Shown piece by piece: positions 15,089 to 24,353 of a DNA stretch of 64,000 bases. Position numbers and translations under genes: made by a program. The stretch's first letter is position 1, and each line of letters begins with the position of its first letter. The notes under the pieces are model-generated. The model did no database searches. It was not told where the DNA came from and saw only the letters and a program-made list of their open reading frames with translations. The stretch is taken from NCBI GenBank assembly GCA_965267775.1, contig OZ254140.1, forward strand, positions 744,001 through 808,000, in the 5' to 3' direction. This DNA comes from Planktophila sp965267775 (GTDB taxonomy: Bacteria > Actinomycetota > Actinomycetes > Nanopelagicales > Nanopelagicaceae).

Positions 15089-18000
15089 GCGAGCCACTCC
15101 TGGATCGACTTAACCCCGAGCTCACCTTGGCGGAGAACCTTTATACCTTCAACTGCTGCGTTAAATCCTGGAGTTGTAGTAATGATCGGGATGCTTCGCT
15201 GAACAGATGCAGTACGAATAGCCCAACCATCTGCACGAGTTCCGCGACCTACTGGAGTATTGATCACAAGATCAATCTCTCCAGAGTTGAGAATGTCGAC
15301 GATCGTTGGCTCGCCCAGCGGTCCGCGACCCTCTGAATTCTTTCGCACCTGAGAAGTAACAACGCCGTTCTCTAACATGAAACGTGCTGTTCCTTCGGTA
15401 GTAAGAACCTTAAATCCCATATCAACAAGGGCGCGCGCTGCATCGATTCCAGCGCCCTTATCCTTATCGGCGAGTGAGATAAATACTGTTCCGCTCTTTG
15501 GCAATGGACCAAATGAGCTGATCTGGCTCTTTGCATATGCACCGCCGAAGCTGGCAGAGATTCCCATAACTTCACCAGTAGAGCGCATCTCTGGTCCAAG
15601 TACCGCATCGACTCCACGTCCATCTGTGCGACGGAAACGATTCCAAGGAAGGACAGCTTCCTTGACGCTGATTCCGCGAGGAACCTCAGCATCTGATTGC
15701 GGTAATAGGCCTTCACTCTTGAGTTCAGCAATTGAAGTTCCAACTGAAATTCTGGCAGCTGCCATTGCAAGTGGAACACCTGTCGCCTTACTTACAAATG
15801 GAACTGTACGTGAAGCGCGAGGATTTGCTTCAAGTACATAGAGAATGTTTCCAGCCATCGCGAATTGGATATTAATCAGGCCTCGTACACCGACACCTTC
15901 AGCGATCGCAAGAGTTGCGCGACGGACTTCATCTCGTGAACTATCTGAGATAGTCATTGCCGGAAGCACACAGGCAGAGTCACCAGAGTGAATTCCCGCC
16001 TCTTCAATATGCTCCATGATTCCACCGAGGAATAACTCAGTGCCATCATAGAGAGCATCAACATCGAGCTCGATAGCTGAATCTAAGAAACGATCAACAA
16101 GAACGGGGTGATCGGGCGTGATATCAGTTGCTCGAGTAATAAAGCCGGAGAGTGATTGATCGTCATAGACAATCTCCATACCGCGTCCACCAAGTACGAA
16201 AGATGGACGGACAAGTACTGGATAGCCAATGCGTTGTGCAATTGAAATTGCCTCAGCCTCTGATGATGCCATTCCGAATTCAGGTGCTGTCAGATTCTTA
16301 GACTTAAGTACTTCACCAAAAGCGCCGCGCTCTTCAGCGAGGTTGATCGCATCTGGGCTCGTGCCAAGAATTGTCACACCTGCAGCCTTGAGGCCAGCGG
16401 CAAGACCTAGCGGTGTCTGACCACCTAACTGTGTAATGACGCCAAGCACAGGACCCGCGAGAGTCTCTGCATGAATAACTTCAAGTACATCTTCCAGGGT
16501 GAGCGGCTCGAAGTAGAGACGATCGCTGGTGTCATAATCGGTTGAGACTGTCTCAGGATTACAGTTGATCATGATCGTCTCGTAATTAGCCTCACGAAGT
16601 GTGAAGGCGGCATGGACACATGAATAATCAAATTCGATACCTTGACCGATGCGATTTGGCCCTGAACCCAAGATAATCACCGCAGGCTTGGTGCGAGAGC
16701 GCACCTCGGTCTCTTCTTCGTAACTTGAGTAGTGATAAGGCGTGTGTGCTTCAAATTCAGCAGCGCATGTGTCAACAGTTTTATAGACAGGATGGAGGTC
16801 AAGGTGGTGGCGCGCCTTGCGAACATCTTCCTCTGAAATTCCTCGAAGCTCACCTATCTGCTTATCTGAGAAACCAAATGACTTGGCGAACTTCAAGCCA
16901 TCAAAAGTCATTTCACCTGGTTGAGCAATCTCACGAGCTGCATCGTTAATCTCTTGCAGTTGCTTGAGATACCAACGATCAATCTTTGTTGATGCAAAGA
17001 CATCTTCAATGTCAGCACCTGCCCAGAGAGCGCGATGAACCTGCTGAAGGCGGTACTCGGTAGGTGCCTTCATCGCTTCTAGGAGCTCTGGAATATTGAT
17101 CATTGAGGCATCTGCCGGGAAGGCAAAGATTGCCTCTTTGCGCTCAAGCGAACGGAGCGCCTTCATGAGAGCTTCAGGGAAAGAACGGCCAATAGCCATC
17201 GCTTCACCAACGCTCTTCATCGTTGTCGTAAGGCGAGGATCTGCATCGGCAAACTTCTCAAATGCAAAGCGTGGCGCCTTTACGACTATGTAGTCCAGAG
17301 TTGGTTCAAATGATGCAGGTGTAACCTGAGTGATGTCATTCTTGATCTCATCGAGCGTGTAACCAATAGCAAGTTTCGTCGCAATCTTTGCAATCGGAAA
17401 GCCGGTCGCCTTTGATGCGAGAGCTGATGAACGAGAGACTCTTGGATTCATCTCAATGACAATAATGCGTCCGGTATCGGGATTTACAGCGAATTGGATA
17501 TTGCATCCACCGGTATCTACGCCAACTTCGCGAATGATCGAGATCGAAAGATTACGAAGTTTCTGATATTCGACATCGGTAAGAGTCAACGCCGGAGCAA
17601 CGGTAATTGAGTCACCAGTGTGAACGCCCATCGGATCGATATTTTCAATTGAACATACGATGACCACGTTATCGACGCGATCGCGCATGACTTCGAGCTC
17701 ATACTCTTTCCAGCCAATGATGGATTCTTCAATGAGAACCTCAGACGTTGGTGAGTGACGAAGACCAGCACCCGCAATCTGGCGCAGAGTCTCTTCGTCA
17801 TAAGCAATTCCAGAGCCGAGTCCACCCATGGTAAATGAGGGACGAATCACGCAAGGGTAGTTCAGTTGAGCAGCTGCCTCGAGAACCTCATCCATGGTGT
17901 GACAGATAATCGACTTTGCCGACTCTCCCCCAACCTTCTCAACGATAGCTCTAAAGAGTTCGCGGTTCTCGCCGCGATTAATCGCATCCACATCAGCGCC

Positions 18001-18348
18001 GATAAGTTTTACATTGTGCCGTTCTAGGATTCCTGCTTCAAACATGCCGATAGCGGCGTTGAGCGCTGTCTGTCCTCCGAGCGTTGCTAGAACTGCATCA
18101 GGTCGTTCCTTGATGATGATTCGCTCAATGAATTCAGGGGTAATTGGCTCGATATAAGTTGCATCAGCAAATTCTGGATCGGTCATGATTGTTGCTGGAT
18201 TGGAATTTACGAGAATGACGCGAATACCTTCAGCTTTGAGTACTCGGCAAGCTTGTGTGCCTGAGTAATCGAATTCGCAAGCCTGGCCAATAACAATTGG
18301 ACCAGAACCAATAACAAGTACGCTCTTAATTGATGTGTCGAGAGCCAT
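15085..18348 (-). CDS. carB: Carbamoyl-phosphate synthase large subunit
   Basis: Makes carbamoyl phosphate from bicarbonate, ammonia (channelled from CarA) and two ATP, feeding pyrimidine and arginine synthesis. At 1087 residues it is full length, with two homologous ATP-grasp halves. The N-terminal half starts KSVLVIGSGPIVIGQ and has GCNIQFAVNP and IEMNPRVSRSSALASKATG. The second half has VIILGSGPNRIGQGIEFDYS and VLEANPRASRTVPFVSKATG. The C-terminal MGS-like allosteric domain (from about residue 940) contains the usual UMP/ornithine-site fold. It overlaps carA by one base (TAATG) and pyrK by four (ATGA). Confidence 0.97.
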   Translation of the reverse strand: MALDTSIKSVLVIGSGPIVIGQACEFDYSGTQACRVLKAEGIRVILVNSNPATIMTDPEFADATYIEPITPEFIERIIIKERPDAVLATLGGQTALNAAIGMFEAGILERHNVKLIGADVDAINRGENRELFRAIVEKVGGESAKSIICHTMDEVLEAAAQLNYPCVIRPSFTMGGLGSGIAYDEETLRQIAGAGLRHSPTSEVLIEESIIGWKEYELEVMRDRVDNVVIVCSIENIDPMGVHTGDSITVAPALTLTDVEYQKLRNLSISIIREVGVDTGGCNIQFAVNPDTGRIIVIEMNPRVSRSSALASKATGFPIAKIATKLAIGYTLDEIKNDITQVTPASFEPTLDYIVVKAPRFAFEKFADADPRLTTTMKSVGEAMAIGRSFPEALMKALRSLERKEAIFAFPADASMINIPELLEAMKAPTEYRLQQVHRALWAGADIEDVFASTKIDRWYLKQLQEINDAAREIAQPGEMTFDGLKFAKSFGFSDKQIGELRGISEEDVRKARHHLDLHPVYKTVDTCAAEFEAHTPYHYSSYEEETEVRSRTKPAVIILGSGPNRIGQGIEFDYSCVHAAFTLREANYETIMINCNPETVSTDYDTSDRLYFEPLTLEDVLEVIHAETLAGPVLGVITQLGGQTPLGLAAGLKAAGVTILGTSPDAINLAEERGAFGEVLKSKNLTAPEFGMASSEAEAISIAQRIGYPVLVRPSFVLGGRGMEIVYDDQSLSGFITRATDITPDHPVLVDRFLDSAIELDVDALYDGTELFLGGIMEHIEEAGIHSGDSACVLPAMTISDSSRDEVRRATLAIAEGVGVRGLINIQFAMAGNILYVLEANPRASRTVPFVSKATGVPLAMAAARISVGTSIAELKSEGLLPQSDAEVPRGISVKEAVLPWNRFRRTDGRGVDAVLGPEMRSTGEVMGISASFGGAYAKSQISSFGPLPKSGTVFISLADKDKGAGIDAARALVDMGFKVLTTEGTARFMLENGVVTSQVRKNSEGRGPLGEPTIVDILNSGEIDLVINTPVGRGTRADGWAIRTASVQRSIPIITTTPGFNAAVEGIKVLRQGELGVKSIQEWLA

Positions 18349-19475
18349 TATGCGCTCACCGCCTTTCGTGGGTACTTCTCCATTAAGGCAACGAATCGAT
18401 CAAAGAGATAACTTGCATCGTGAGGACCAGCTGCAGCCTCGGGGTGATACTGAACGCTAAATGCACCGCGCTCAAGAAGTTCAAGGCCTTCAACTACTCC
18501 ATCGTTGAGACATATATGAGTTACATGGCCGGGACCAAAGACTGTTGAGAAGACAGAATCAGTTGGAGCTTTGAGTGCAAAGCCGTGGTTATGTGCCGTG
18601 ATCTCAACCTTTCCAGTCTTGCGATCGAGAACTGGCTGATTGATCCCACGATGGCCGAATTGCAACTTGTAAGTTTCAAAGCCCAAAGCTCTTCCGAGAA
18701 TCTGGTGACCAAAGCAGATTCCAAAGACTGGAATCTCTTCGATGAGAATATCGCGAACGAGTGAGACAGTATCCGTCATGGTCGCCGGATCTCCTGGACC
18801 GTTTGAGAGGAATACGCCATCAGGCTTGTAGGCAAGAATCTCTTCAAGGTTTGAATTGTATGGAAGTACATGAACTTCAATACCGCGCTCTGCCATATTG
18901 CGAGGCGTTGCAGCTTTGATGCCAAGATCAACTGCTACAACAGTGAACTTCTTCTCTCCAATAGCTGGGACGAGATAAGGAACATCAGTTGAAACATCTC
19001 CACAGAGATATGCCCCTGACATTGGGCTCTGCTTTCGTACCTCAATCACCATCTCTTCACGAGTTAGTTCTGTATCAGAGAAGATACCTACTCGCATCGC
19101 TCCACGATCGCGAAGGTGTCGTGTAATAGCTCGAGTATCGACACCTGAAATTCCAACGACTCCTTGGCGAATGAGCTCTTCCTCAAGATCAGAGGTACTG
19201 CGCCAATTGCTAGTAATCGTAGAAGGGTTGCGAACAACGAAACCTGCCACCCAAATCTTCGAGGATTCATTATCTTCAAGGTTTATGCCGGTATTGCCAA
19301 TATGAGGAGCTGTCATCACTACTACCTGGCGATGGTAAGAAGGATCGGTAAGGGTCTCTTGATAACCGGTCATGCCAGTCTGGAAAACAGCCTCACCAAA
19401 GGTCTTACCGAGGGCGCCCCAAGAGCGTCCTTCAAAGATTCGTCCATCATCGAGGACTAGATATGCCTTACTCAT
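18348..19475 (-). CDS. carA: Carbamoyl-phosphate synthase small subunit (glutaminase)
   Basis: Class I glutamine amidotransferase that supplies ammonia to CarB. The 375-residue protein has the N-terminal CarA domain (LDDGRIFEGRSWGALG, TGYQETLTDPSY) and the C-terminal triad: nucleophile Cys in VFGICFGHQILGRALG and His-Glu in VQYHPEAAAGPHD. It overlaps pyrC by one base (TAATG), so translation is coupled through the operon. Confidence 0.97.
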   Translation of the reverse strand: MSKAYLVLDDGRIFEGRSWGALGKTFGEAVFQTGMTGYQETLTDPSYHRQVVVMTAPHIGNTGINLEDNESSKIWVAGFVVRNPSTITSNWRSTSDLEEELIRQGVVGISGVDTRAITRHLRDRGAMRVGIFSDTELTREEMVIEVRKQSPMSGAYLCGDVSTDVPYLVPAIGEKKFTVVAVDLGIKAATPRNMAERGIEVHVLPYNSNLEEILAYKPDGVFLSNGPGDPATMTDTVSLVRDILIEEIPVFGICFGHQILGRALGFETYKLQFGHRGINQPVLDRKTGKVEITAHNHGFALKAPTDSVFSTVFGPGHVTHICLNDGVVEGLELLERGAFSVQYHPEAAAGPHDASYLFDRFVALMEKYPRKAVSA

Positions 19476-20758
19476 TAAATACCGACCTTATGTGTGAGGT
19501 GTCCATTAAATACAGTGGCGAGCACGGTTCCTTGGAACTCCATGCCGTGGAAGGGTGTGTTCTTGCTCTTAGAGGCTAATTGAGCGCGATCGACGACCAT
19601 CTTCCCTGCGGGATTAACGATTGCAACATGAGCCGGTGCGCCAACTACAAGCTCCTGCCCGTGGAAGGCATATCCAGCTATCGCGGCTGAGGCGATGCTC
19701 ATCACCTGAGCTGCTCGCTCCCATGACATTCTTCCCGTGGCAATCAGCGTTGAATAGAGAATTGGAAATGCTGTCTCTAGGCCGACCATTCCAAAGGCTG
19801 CATTCTGCCACTCGCACTCTTTGCTCTCAACGGGATGTGGCGCATGATCTGTTCCGACGATATCGATAGTGCCATCGACTAAAGCTTCGCGGAGCGCTTC
19901 GACATCGCTCTTAGTACGGAGAGGCGGATTTACTTTATAGATTGGATCATAACTTTCAGCGAGTTCATCTGTCAGTAGTAAGTGGTGGGGCGTTACTTCA
20001 GCGGTAACTTTCATGCCCTGCGCCTTGGCCCATCGGATAATCTCTACCCCGCCGCGAGTTGTGACGTGACAGATGTGAAGTCGAGAACCGACCATATTTG
20101 CAAGCAGGATATCTCGAGCGATTATCGATTCTTCGGCAACGGCAGGCCAACCTTTAAGTCCGAGCGTTGAGGCAATTACTCCTTCATTCATCTGAGAACC
20201 TTCAGTCAGACGAGGATCCTGTGCATGCTGTGCAATAACACCATCGAATTGCTTAACATATTCGAGCGCGCGACGCATAAGCAAAGGATCAGAGACGCAA
20301 TTACCGTCATCGCTAAAGACTCGTACCTTCGCCTCTGAATGAGCCATCGATCCAAGATCAGCAAGCTCATGACCTTCAAGACCCTTTGTCACGGCCCCAA
20401 TAGGAAATACATCAACAAGTCCAACGCGCTTTCCTATCGCAGCTACCTGCTCGACTATTGCAGCAGTATCTGCAACGGGAAGAGTGTTTGCCATTGCGCT
20501 GACCGCGACGTAGCCACCACGAGCTGCGGCAAGAGAACCTGTAGCAATAGTTTCGGAATTCTCACGACCCGGCTCGCGAAGATGTGTATGAAGATCGACA
20601 AAACCTGGGAGAAGTACGCAACCATTGGCATCGACTACTTCATCAGCGCCCGATGTAATCGAAGGTGCTATCTCAACTATCTTGCCATCGCGAATCAGGA
20701 GATCACGTACATCGCCACCGAGGATCGAACCACCCTTAATAAGTAGTGAGTTAGACAT
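19475..20758 (-). CDS. pyrC: Dihydroorotase, class I
   Basis: Cyclises carbamoyl aspartate to dihydroorotate; a zinc amidohydrolase. The 427-residue protein has the metal-binding VDLHTHLREPGRE (about residues 52-64), later His residues in SRLHICHVTTRGG and TAEVTPHHLLL, and the catalytic Asp in VGTDHAPHP. ATG 20758 (MSNSLLIKGG) is chosen because the longer in-frame extension would run 88 bases into pyrB; with this start the overlap is only 8 bases. Confidence 0.96.
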   Translation of the reverse strand: MSNSLLIKGGSILGGDVRDLLIRDGKIVEIAPSITSGADEVVDANGCVLLPGFVDLHTHLREPGRENSETIATGSLAAARGGYVAVSAMANTLPVADTAAIVEQVAAIGKRVGLVDVFPIGAVTKGLEGHELADLGSMAHSEAKVRVFSDDGNCVSDPLLMRRALEYVKQFDGVIAQHAQDPRLTEGSQMNEGVIASTLGLKGWPAVAEESIIARDILLANMVGSRLHICHVTTRGGVEIIRWAKAQGMKVTAEVTPHHLLLTDELAESYDPIYKVNPPLRTKSDVEALREALVDGTIDIVGTDHAPHPVESKECEWQNAAFGMVGLETAFPILYSTLIATGRMSWERAAQVMSIASAAIAGYAFHGQELVVGAPAHVAIVNPAGKMVVDRAQLASKSKNTPFHGMEFQGTVLATVFNGHLTHKVGI

Positions 20759-21695
20759 TGATTGACTCCTGACTTCCAGCGATAAAGAGATAGAGGATTG
20801 CCATACGAATTGAAACTCCGTTAGCAACCTGCTCAACAACTACAGATTGTGGGCTATCAGCAGCTTCTGCGCTGATTTCAAGGCCACGATTCATTGGCCC
20901 TGGGTGCATCAGAATAGTTCCGGGCTTTGTCAGAGCTAACCGTTCTGCATCGATTCCAAAGAGTGACGAGTACTCGCGCTCAGATGGAAAGTAGAGATCG
21001 CTCATTCTCTCTTGCTGAATGCGCAACATAATTACTGCATCGACAGTCGGTAGGACTGCGTTGAAATCATGCGAGACAGTTACCTTCCATGATTCAACTT
21101 GATATGGAAGAAGAGTTGGTGGCGCTACCAGTACGACAGTTGCACCCAACTTATTGAGTAGTAATACATTCGAACGCGCAACTCGTGAATGGAGAATATC
21201 TCCCACGATCGCCACTCGAAGACCTGATAGATCGCCCTTGCCATCCTTGAGATGCTTACGAATTGTGTATGCATCAAGTAGGGCTTGGCTTGGATGCTCA
21301 TGTGTTCCATCGCCCGCATTAATAACGGTTCCATTCATCCAGCGACCCTGCGCAAGTCGATGAGCCGCACCAGATGCTGGATGGCGAATGATGACTGCAT
21401 CGGCACCGAGGGCCTGAAGAGTCTGGGCCGTATCTTTGAGAGATTCGCCCTTACTGATGCTCGACCCCTTTGCGGTGAAGTTGATGACATCTGCGGAGAG
21501 GCGCTTTGCAGCAGCTTCAAAGGAGATTCGAGTGCGAGTTGAATCTTCAGCGAAAAGATTTACAACTGTCTTGCCGCGAAGAGTTGGAAGTTTCTTAACG
21601 GGTCCTTCAGATACGCGCGCCATTTCAGCAGCTGTATCGAGAATGGTGATTGCAAAATCTTTATCGATATCGTTGATTGAAAGTAAGTGCTTCAT
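20751..21695 (-). CDS. pyrB: Aspartate carbamoyltransferase catalytic subunit
   Basis: Condenses carbamoyl phosphate with aspartate, the first pyrimidine-specific step. The 314-residue protein has the carbamoyl-phosphate loop DSTRTRISFEAAAKRL (about 51-66), the HPASG region and GDGTHEHPSQALLDAYTI, and ends MAILYLFIAG. No regulatory pyrI gene follows, as expected in this phylum. The ATG overlaps the pyrR stop codon (ATGA) and its ribosome binding site is GGGGGAG, which is also one copy of the oriented heptamer described under repeats. Confidence 0.97.
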   Translation of the reverse strand: MKHLLSINDIDKDFAITILDTAAEMARVSEGPVKKLPTLRGKTVVNLFAEDSTRTRISFEAAAKRLSADVINFTAKGSSISKGESLKDTAQTLQALGADAVIIRHPASGAAHRLAQGRWMNGTVINAGDGTHEHPSQALLDAYTIRKHLKDGKGDLSGLRVAIVGDILHSRVARSNVLLLNKLGATVVLVAPPTLLPYQVESWKVTVSHDFNAVLPTVDAVIMLRIQQERMSDLYFPSEREYSSLFGIDAERLALTKPGTILMHPGPMNRGLEISAEAADSPQSVVVEQVANGVSIRMAILYLFIAGSQESINV

Positions 21696-22225
21696 GCGCT
21701 CTCCCCCTCGATACGAACCTCATCTGAACCATCATGCTCTGTGAGGGTTACCTTGACGCTCTGGTTCTTTGAAGTGGGGAGGTTCTTGCCTACAAAATCT
21801 GCCTTGATTGGGAGTTCGCGATGACCGCGATCCACCAGTACTGCCAATTGCACGCGCTCTGGTCGTCCTATCTCACCAAGGGCATCGAGCGCCGAGCGAA
21901 TAGTTCGACCTGAGAAGAGAACATCGTCGACGAGAACTACTGTTCGACCTTCCACGCCAAGGGATGGGATCACTGTCTCCATCAAAGGGCGAGGCGCACG
22001 CAGTCGAAGATCGTCACGGTGAAGGGTGATGTCGAGCGTTCCTACCTGAACCGGAACACCTTCAATTCCCTCAATAATCTTCGCCAAGCGATAAGCGAGA
22101 TGGGCGCCACGAGTAGGTATGCCAAGAATGGTGACATTTGTGGAATCGTTATTTCGCTCAAGAATCTCATGGGAGATCCGAGTCAATGCGCGAGAGATAT
22201 CCCCGGCTGAAAGAGCAGCGCTCAT
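21692..22225 (-). CDS. pyrR: PyrR bifunctional regulator / uracil phosphoribosyltransferase
   Basis: RNA-binding regulator of pyr genes that senses UMP/UTP, with residual uracil phosphoribosyltransferase activity. The 177-residue protein has VTILGIPTRGAHLAYRLA and the PRPP-binding VVLVDDVLFSGRTIRSAL (about 96-113). ATG 22225 is chosen because AAAGGAG lies 6 bases before it and the protein starts as the family does; the longer open frame upstream has no support. It leads the pyr operon. A PyrR-type RNA hairpin directly precedes its ribosome binding site, so it probably represses its own translation and, by coupling, the operon. Confidence 0.95.
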   Translation of the reverse strand: MSAALSAGDISRALTRISHEILERNNDSTNVTILGIPTRGAHLAYRLAKIIEGIEGVPVQVGTLDITLHRDDLRLRAPRPLMETVIPSLGVEGRTVVLVDDVLFSGRTIRSALDALGEIGRPERVQLAVLVDRGHRELPIKADFVGKNLPTSKNQSVKVTLTEHDGSDEVRIEGESA

Positions 22226-22231
22226 GTACTT

Positions 22232-22256
22232 CTCCTTTCCTGCCTCTCTGGACAGG
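22232..22256 (-). promoter_or_regulatory. PyrR-binding hairpin next to the pyrR ribosome binding site
   Basis: In the RNA, CCUGUCCAGAGAGGCAGG (22256 to 22239) folds with CCUG/CAGG as lower stem, one unpaired U, CC/GG as upper stem and AGAGA as loop. UCCAGAGAGG is the conserved PyrR-recognition core known from Bacillus pyr leaders. The hairpin is followed at once by AAAGGAG (22238-22232), the ribosome binding site of pyrR. No terminator/antiterminator pair is visible, which fits translational repression as described for Mycobacterium smegmatis pyrR. Confidence 0.85.
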
Positions 22257-22371
22257 TTGTTAAAGGAACGTTGGGCGTACCTTACCACCGCGCAGGAGAT
22301 ACCTGTGGATTGGCTGCTCCTGCGCCTGCGCCGGCTCAATACCCTTCTCGCCCACGAGCCTAGGAGTTGAA

Positions 22372-22869
22372 ATGAGCGTAGAGATTGAGAAGCGGTGTGC
22401 CCAGTTATTGAGAGAGCTACGTCGCAAGAAGGGTCTGACCCTTCAAGAGTGTGAAGAGAGCACTCATGGAGCGCTGAAGGCGGTTGTTCTAGGTTCCTAT
22501 GAGCGTGGCCACCGAGCAATTTCACTGGCGCGTCTTGCGCAGTTAGCGGACTTCTATCAAGTCCCGATCGAATATTTCTTTACCGATAGGCATACGGTCA
22601 GCAGTTCCGAGAATAACCGACTGGTCTTTGATCTACGGAGAATCCGAACATTAACTGAACTTAATCCAACCTTGCTCATCGTAAAGAAGTATCTCGCTTC
22701 AATCGCTGCTAGGAGAAGAGATTGGAATGGCGAGGTCATCTCATTAAGGAGCAGCGACTCCGAGGTACTCTCTTTGATGAACGAAGAGCCGCTTAACGAT
22801 CTATATCAAGAGCTGCGATTAGCCGGCTTTCTCTTCGCTTCAGAAGTTAGCGGGCGACAGAATCCTTAA
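22372..22869 (+). CDS. bldD: BldD-like XRE-family transcription regulator
   Basis: The 165-residue protein has an N-terminal helix-turn-helix (about 8-70) with the BldD-typical KAVVLGSYERGHRAISLARLAQ... stretch (36 onward) and a C-terminal BldD domain. The c-di-GMP signature RxD-x8-RxxD is complete: R115-R-D117, eight residues, R126-S-S-D129, close to the S. coelicolor positions. In Streptomyces, BldD bound to c-di-GMP represses sporulation genes; here the target set is unknown. Synteny (pyrR | bldD - nusB - efp) is as in Streptomyces. AGGAG lies 5 bases before the ATG. It overlaps convergent nusB by 23 bases. Confidence 0.9.
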   Translation: MSVEIEKRCAQLLRELRRKKGLTLQECEESTHGALKAVVLGSYERGHRAISLARLAQLADFYQVPIEYFFTDRHTVSSSENNRLVFDLRRIRTLTELNPTLLIVKKYLASIAARRRDWNGEVISLRSSDSEVLSLMNEEPLNDLYQELRLAGFLFASEVSGRQNP

Positions 22870-23269
22870 TCGATGAGATCTTTCCCAATAAACCATGGAT
22901 AAAGGTTGCAGAGTCATCGGTTGATAAATCCTTAGCCAATGTAATTGCTTCATCAATGGCTATTCCATCTGCAAGTTCATCGCTCCAGATAATTTCAAAA
23001 ATTCCCAAACGCAAGATATTGCGATCTACTGCAGCCAATCGATCCATATCCCAGCCTTGTGCATAGGTGGCAATGAGCTCATCAATTTTGCGCTTATTGG
23101 CAGAGACTCCAGTTATCAGTTCGCGGGTGAAGTCACGAATGGGGCGGGCATCAGGGCCCTCCTCTGTGACATCGCGGGATTCAAGAATCGCCAGAGCATC
23201 ACTGCTACGGATATCTGACTCGTAGAGAATATCGAGGGCTTGCTTACGCGCCTTACTGCGAGCAGACAC
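22847..23269 (-). CDS. nusB: Transcription antitermination protein NusB
   Basis: Binds boxA RNA with NusE to support rRNA antitermination. The 140-residue all-helical protein starts SARSKARKQALDILYESD and has the typical C-terminal ELADGIAIDEAITLAKDLS then FIHGLLGKI. The start is GTG 23269; no strong ribosome binding site is visible. It lies 35 bases after efp and overlaps the end of bldD on the other strand. Confidence 0.95.
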   Translation of the reverse strand: MSARSKARKQALDILYESDIRSSDALAILESRDVTEEGPDARPIRDFTRELITGVSANKRKIDELIATYAQGWDMDRLAAVDRNILRLGIFEIIWSDELADGIAIDEAITLAKDLSTDDSATFIHGLLGKISSIKDSVAR

Positions 23270-23304
23270 GTTACTTGCTCACTGTCATAGAGAGAGCCAT
23301 AAAA

Positions 23305-23865
23305 CTAATTAGCTCGGCCTTGGTATGAACCATCTCGTGTATCGACCATAACTACTTCATCCTGCTTGATGAAGAGTGGAACCTGAATCTGAATACCTGT
23401 CTCAACTGTTGCAGGCTTTGTTCCACCAGAAGAGCGATCTCCCTGGAGGCCTGGCTCTGTATAGGTGATCTTGAGAGCAACAGATGCTGGAAGTTCGATG
23501 AAGAGTGGGTTGCCCTCGTGGATTGCAACAATTGCGCCAGTGTTTTCGAGCATATAATTAGCTGCATCAGAAACTGTCGCCTCTGAGATTGTCATCTGAT
23601 CGAAGTTAACGTCATCCATAAATACGAAGTCATCGCCCTCCTTGTAGAGGAATGTCATCTCTCGTTTCTCAACGATTGCTGTCTCAACCTTTACACCTGC
23701 GTTAAATGTGCGATCGATGACCTTGCCGCTAAGAACCTGCTTCAGCTTTGTACGTACGAAAGCTGGACCCTTACCTGGCTTCACATGCTGGAATTCAACA
23801 ACTGTCCAGAGCTGGCCTTCAATATCAAGAACCATGCCATTTTTGAGATCGTTAGTTGTTGCCAT
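23305..23865 (-). CDS. efp: Elongation factor P
   Basis: Relieves ribosome stalling at polyproline by binding between the P and E sites. The 186-residue protein has three beta-barrel domains. The loop VKPGKGPAFVRTKL (about 28-41) carries the tip lysine that is modified in some bacteria. Two adjacent ATGs exist; GGAG lies 6 bases before the second (23865) and 3 before the first (23868), so the second is preferred. Confidence 0.95.
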   Translation of the reverse strand: MATTNDLKNGMVLDIEGQLWTVVEFQHVKPGKGPAFVRTKLKQVLSGKVIDRTFNAGVKVETAIVEKREMTFLYKEGDDFVFMDDVNFDQMTISEATVSDAANYMLENTGAIVAIHEGNPLFIELPASVALKITYTEPGLQGDRSSGGTKPATVETGIQIQVPLFIKQDEVVMVDTRDGSYQGRAN

Positions 23866-23918
23866 CATTTACTCCAGTTCAACGTCCCGACTATCAGGAC
23901 ACAAGCGTTGAGTTTACC

Positions 23919-24353
23919 CTACTTATTCAGGAGAGTGACGAGCGCACGGAGGGCTAAACGGTATGAATCTGGACCGAATCCCCCAATAGTTCCATTAGCA
24001 ATTCCTGAGATAACAGAGGTATGGCGGAACTCTTCCCGTGATAGAGGATTCGATAGGTGTACTTCAATAAGCGGTGCTTTAACGAGCTCTGCTGCATCAC
24101 GGATTGCATAGGAATAGTGAGTGAAGGCAGCTGGGTTGATAATCACCGGCGTATTTGTATCGGCTGCTCCATGAAGCCATCCGATGATCTCTGACTCTTG
24201 ATCGCTCTGGCGAACATCTGCTTCAAAGCCAAGCTCCGTTGCTGATTCAGTGATGAGCTGAACCAATTGCGGATATGAGAGATCTCCATAGATAGAGGAA
24301 TCACGAATATCTAATCGAGCCAAGTTTGGGCCATTGATTACTAAAACCTTCAT
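23919..24353 (-). CDS. aroQ: 3-Dehydroquinate dehydratase, type II
   Basis: Dehydrates 3-dehydroquinate in the shikimate pathway. The 144-residue protein has VLVINGPNLARLDIRDSSIYG (the catalytic loop Arg and Tyr), the substrate-binding INPAAFTHYSYAIRDA (catalytic His) and IEVHLSNPLSREEFRHTS. NLARL replaces the more usual NLNLL/NLNRL. It overlaps aroB by four bases (ATGA), last of the aroC-aroK-aroB-aroQ operon. Confidence 0.95.
   Translation of the reverse strand: MKVLVINGPNLARLDIRDSSIYGDLSYPQLVQLITESATELGFEADVRQSDQESEIIGWLHGAADTNTPVIINPAAFTHYSYAIRDAAELVKAPLIEVHLSNPLSREEFRHTSVISGIANGTIGGFGPDSYRLALRALVTLLNK

Noticed and set aside
22226..22525. Long N-terminal extension of pyrR
   Set aside because: It would cross the PyrR hairpin and the bldD start; the family N-terminus and ribosome binding site lie at 22225.
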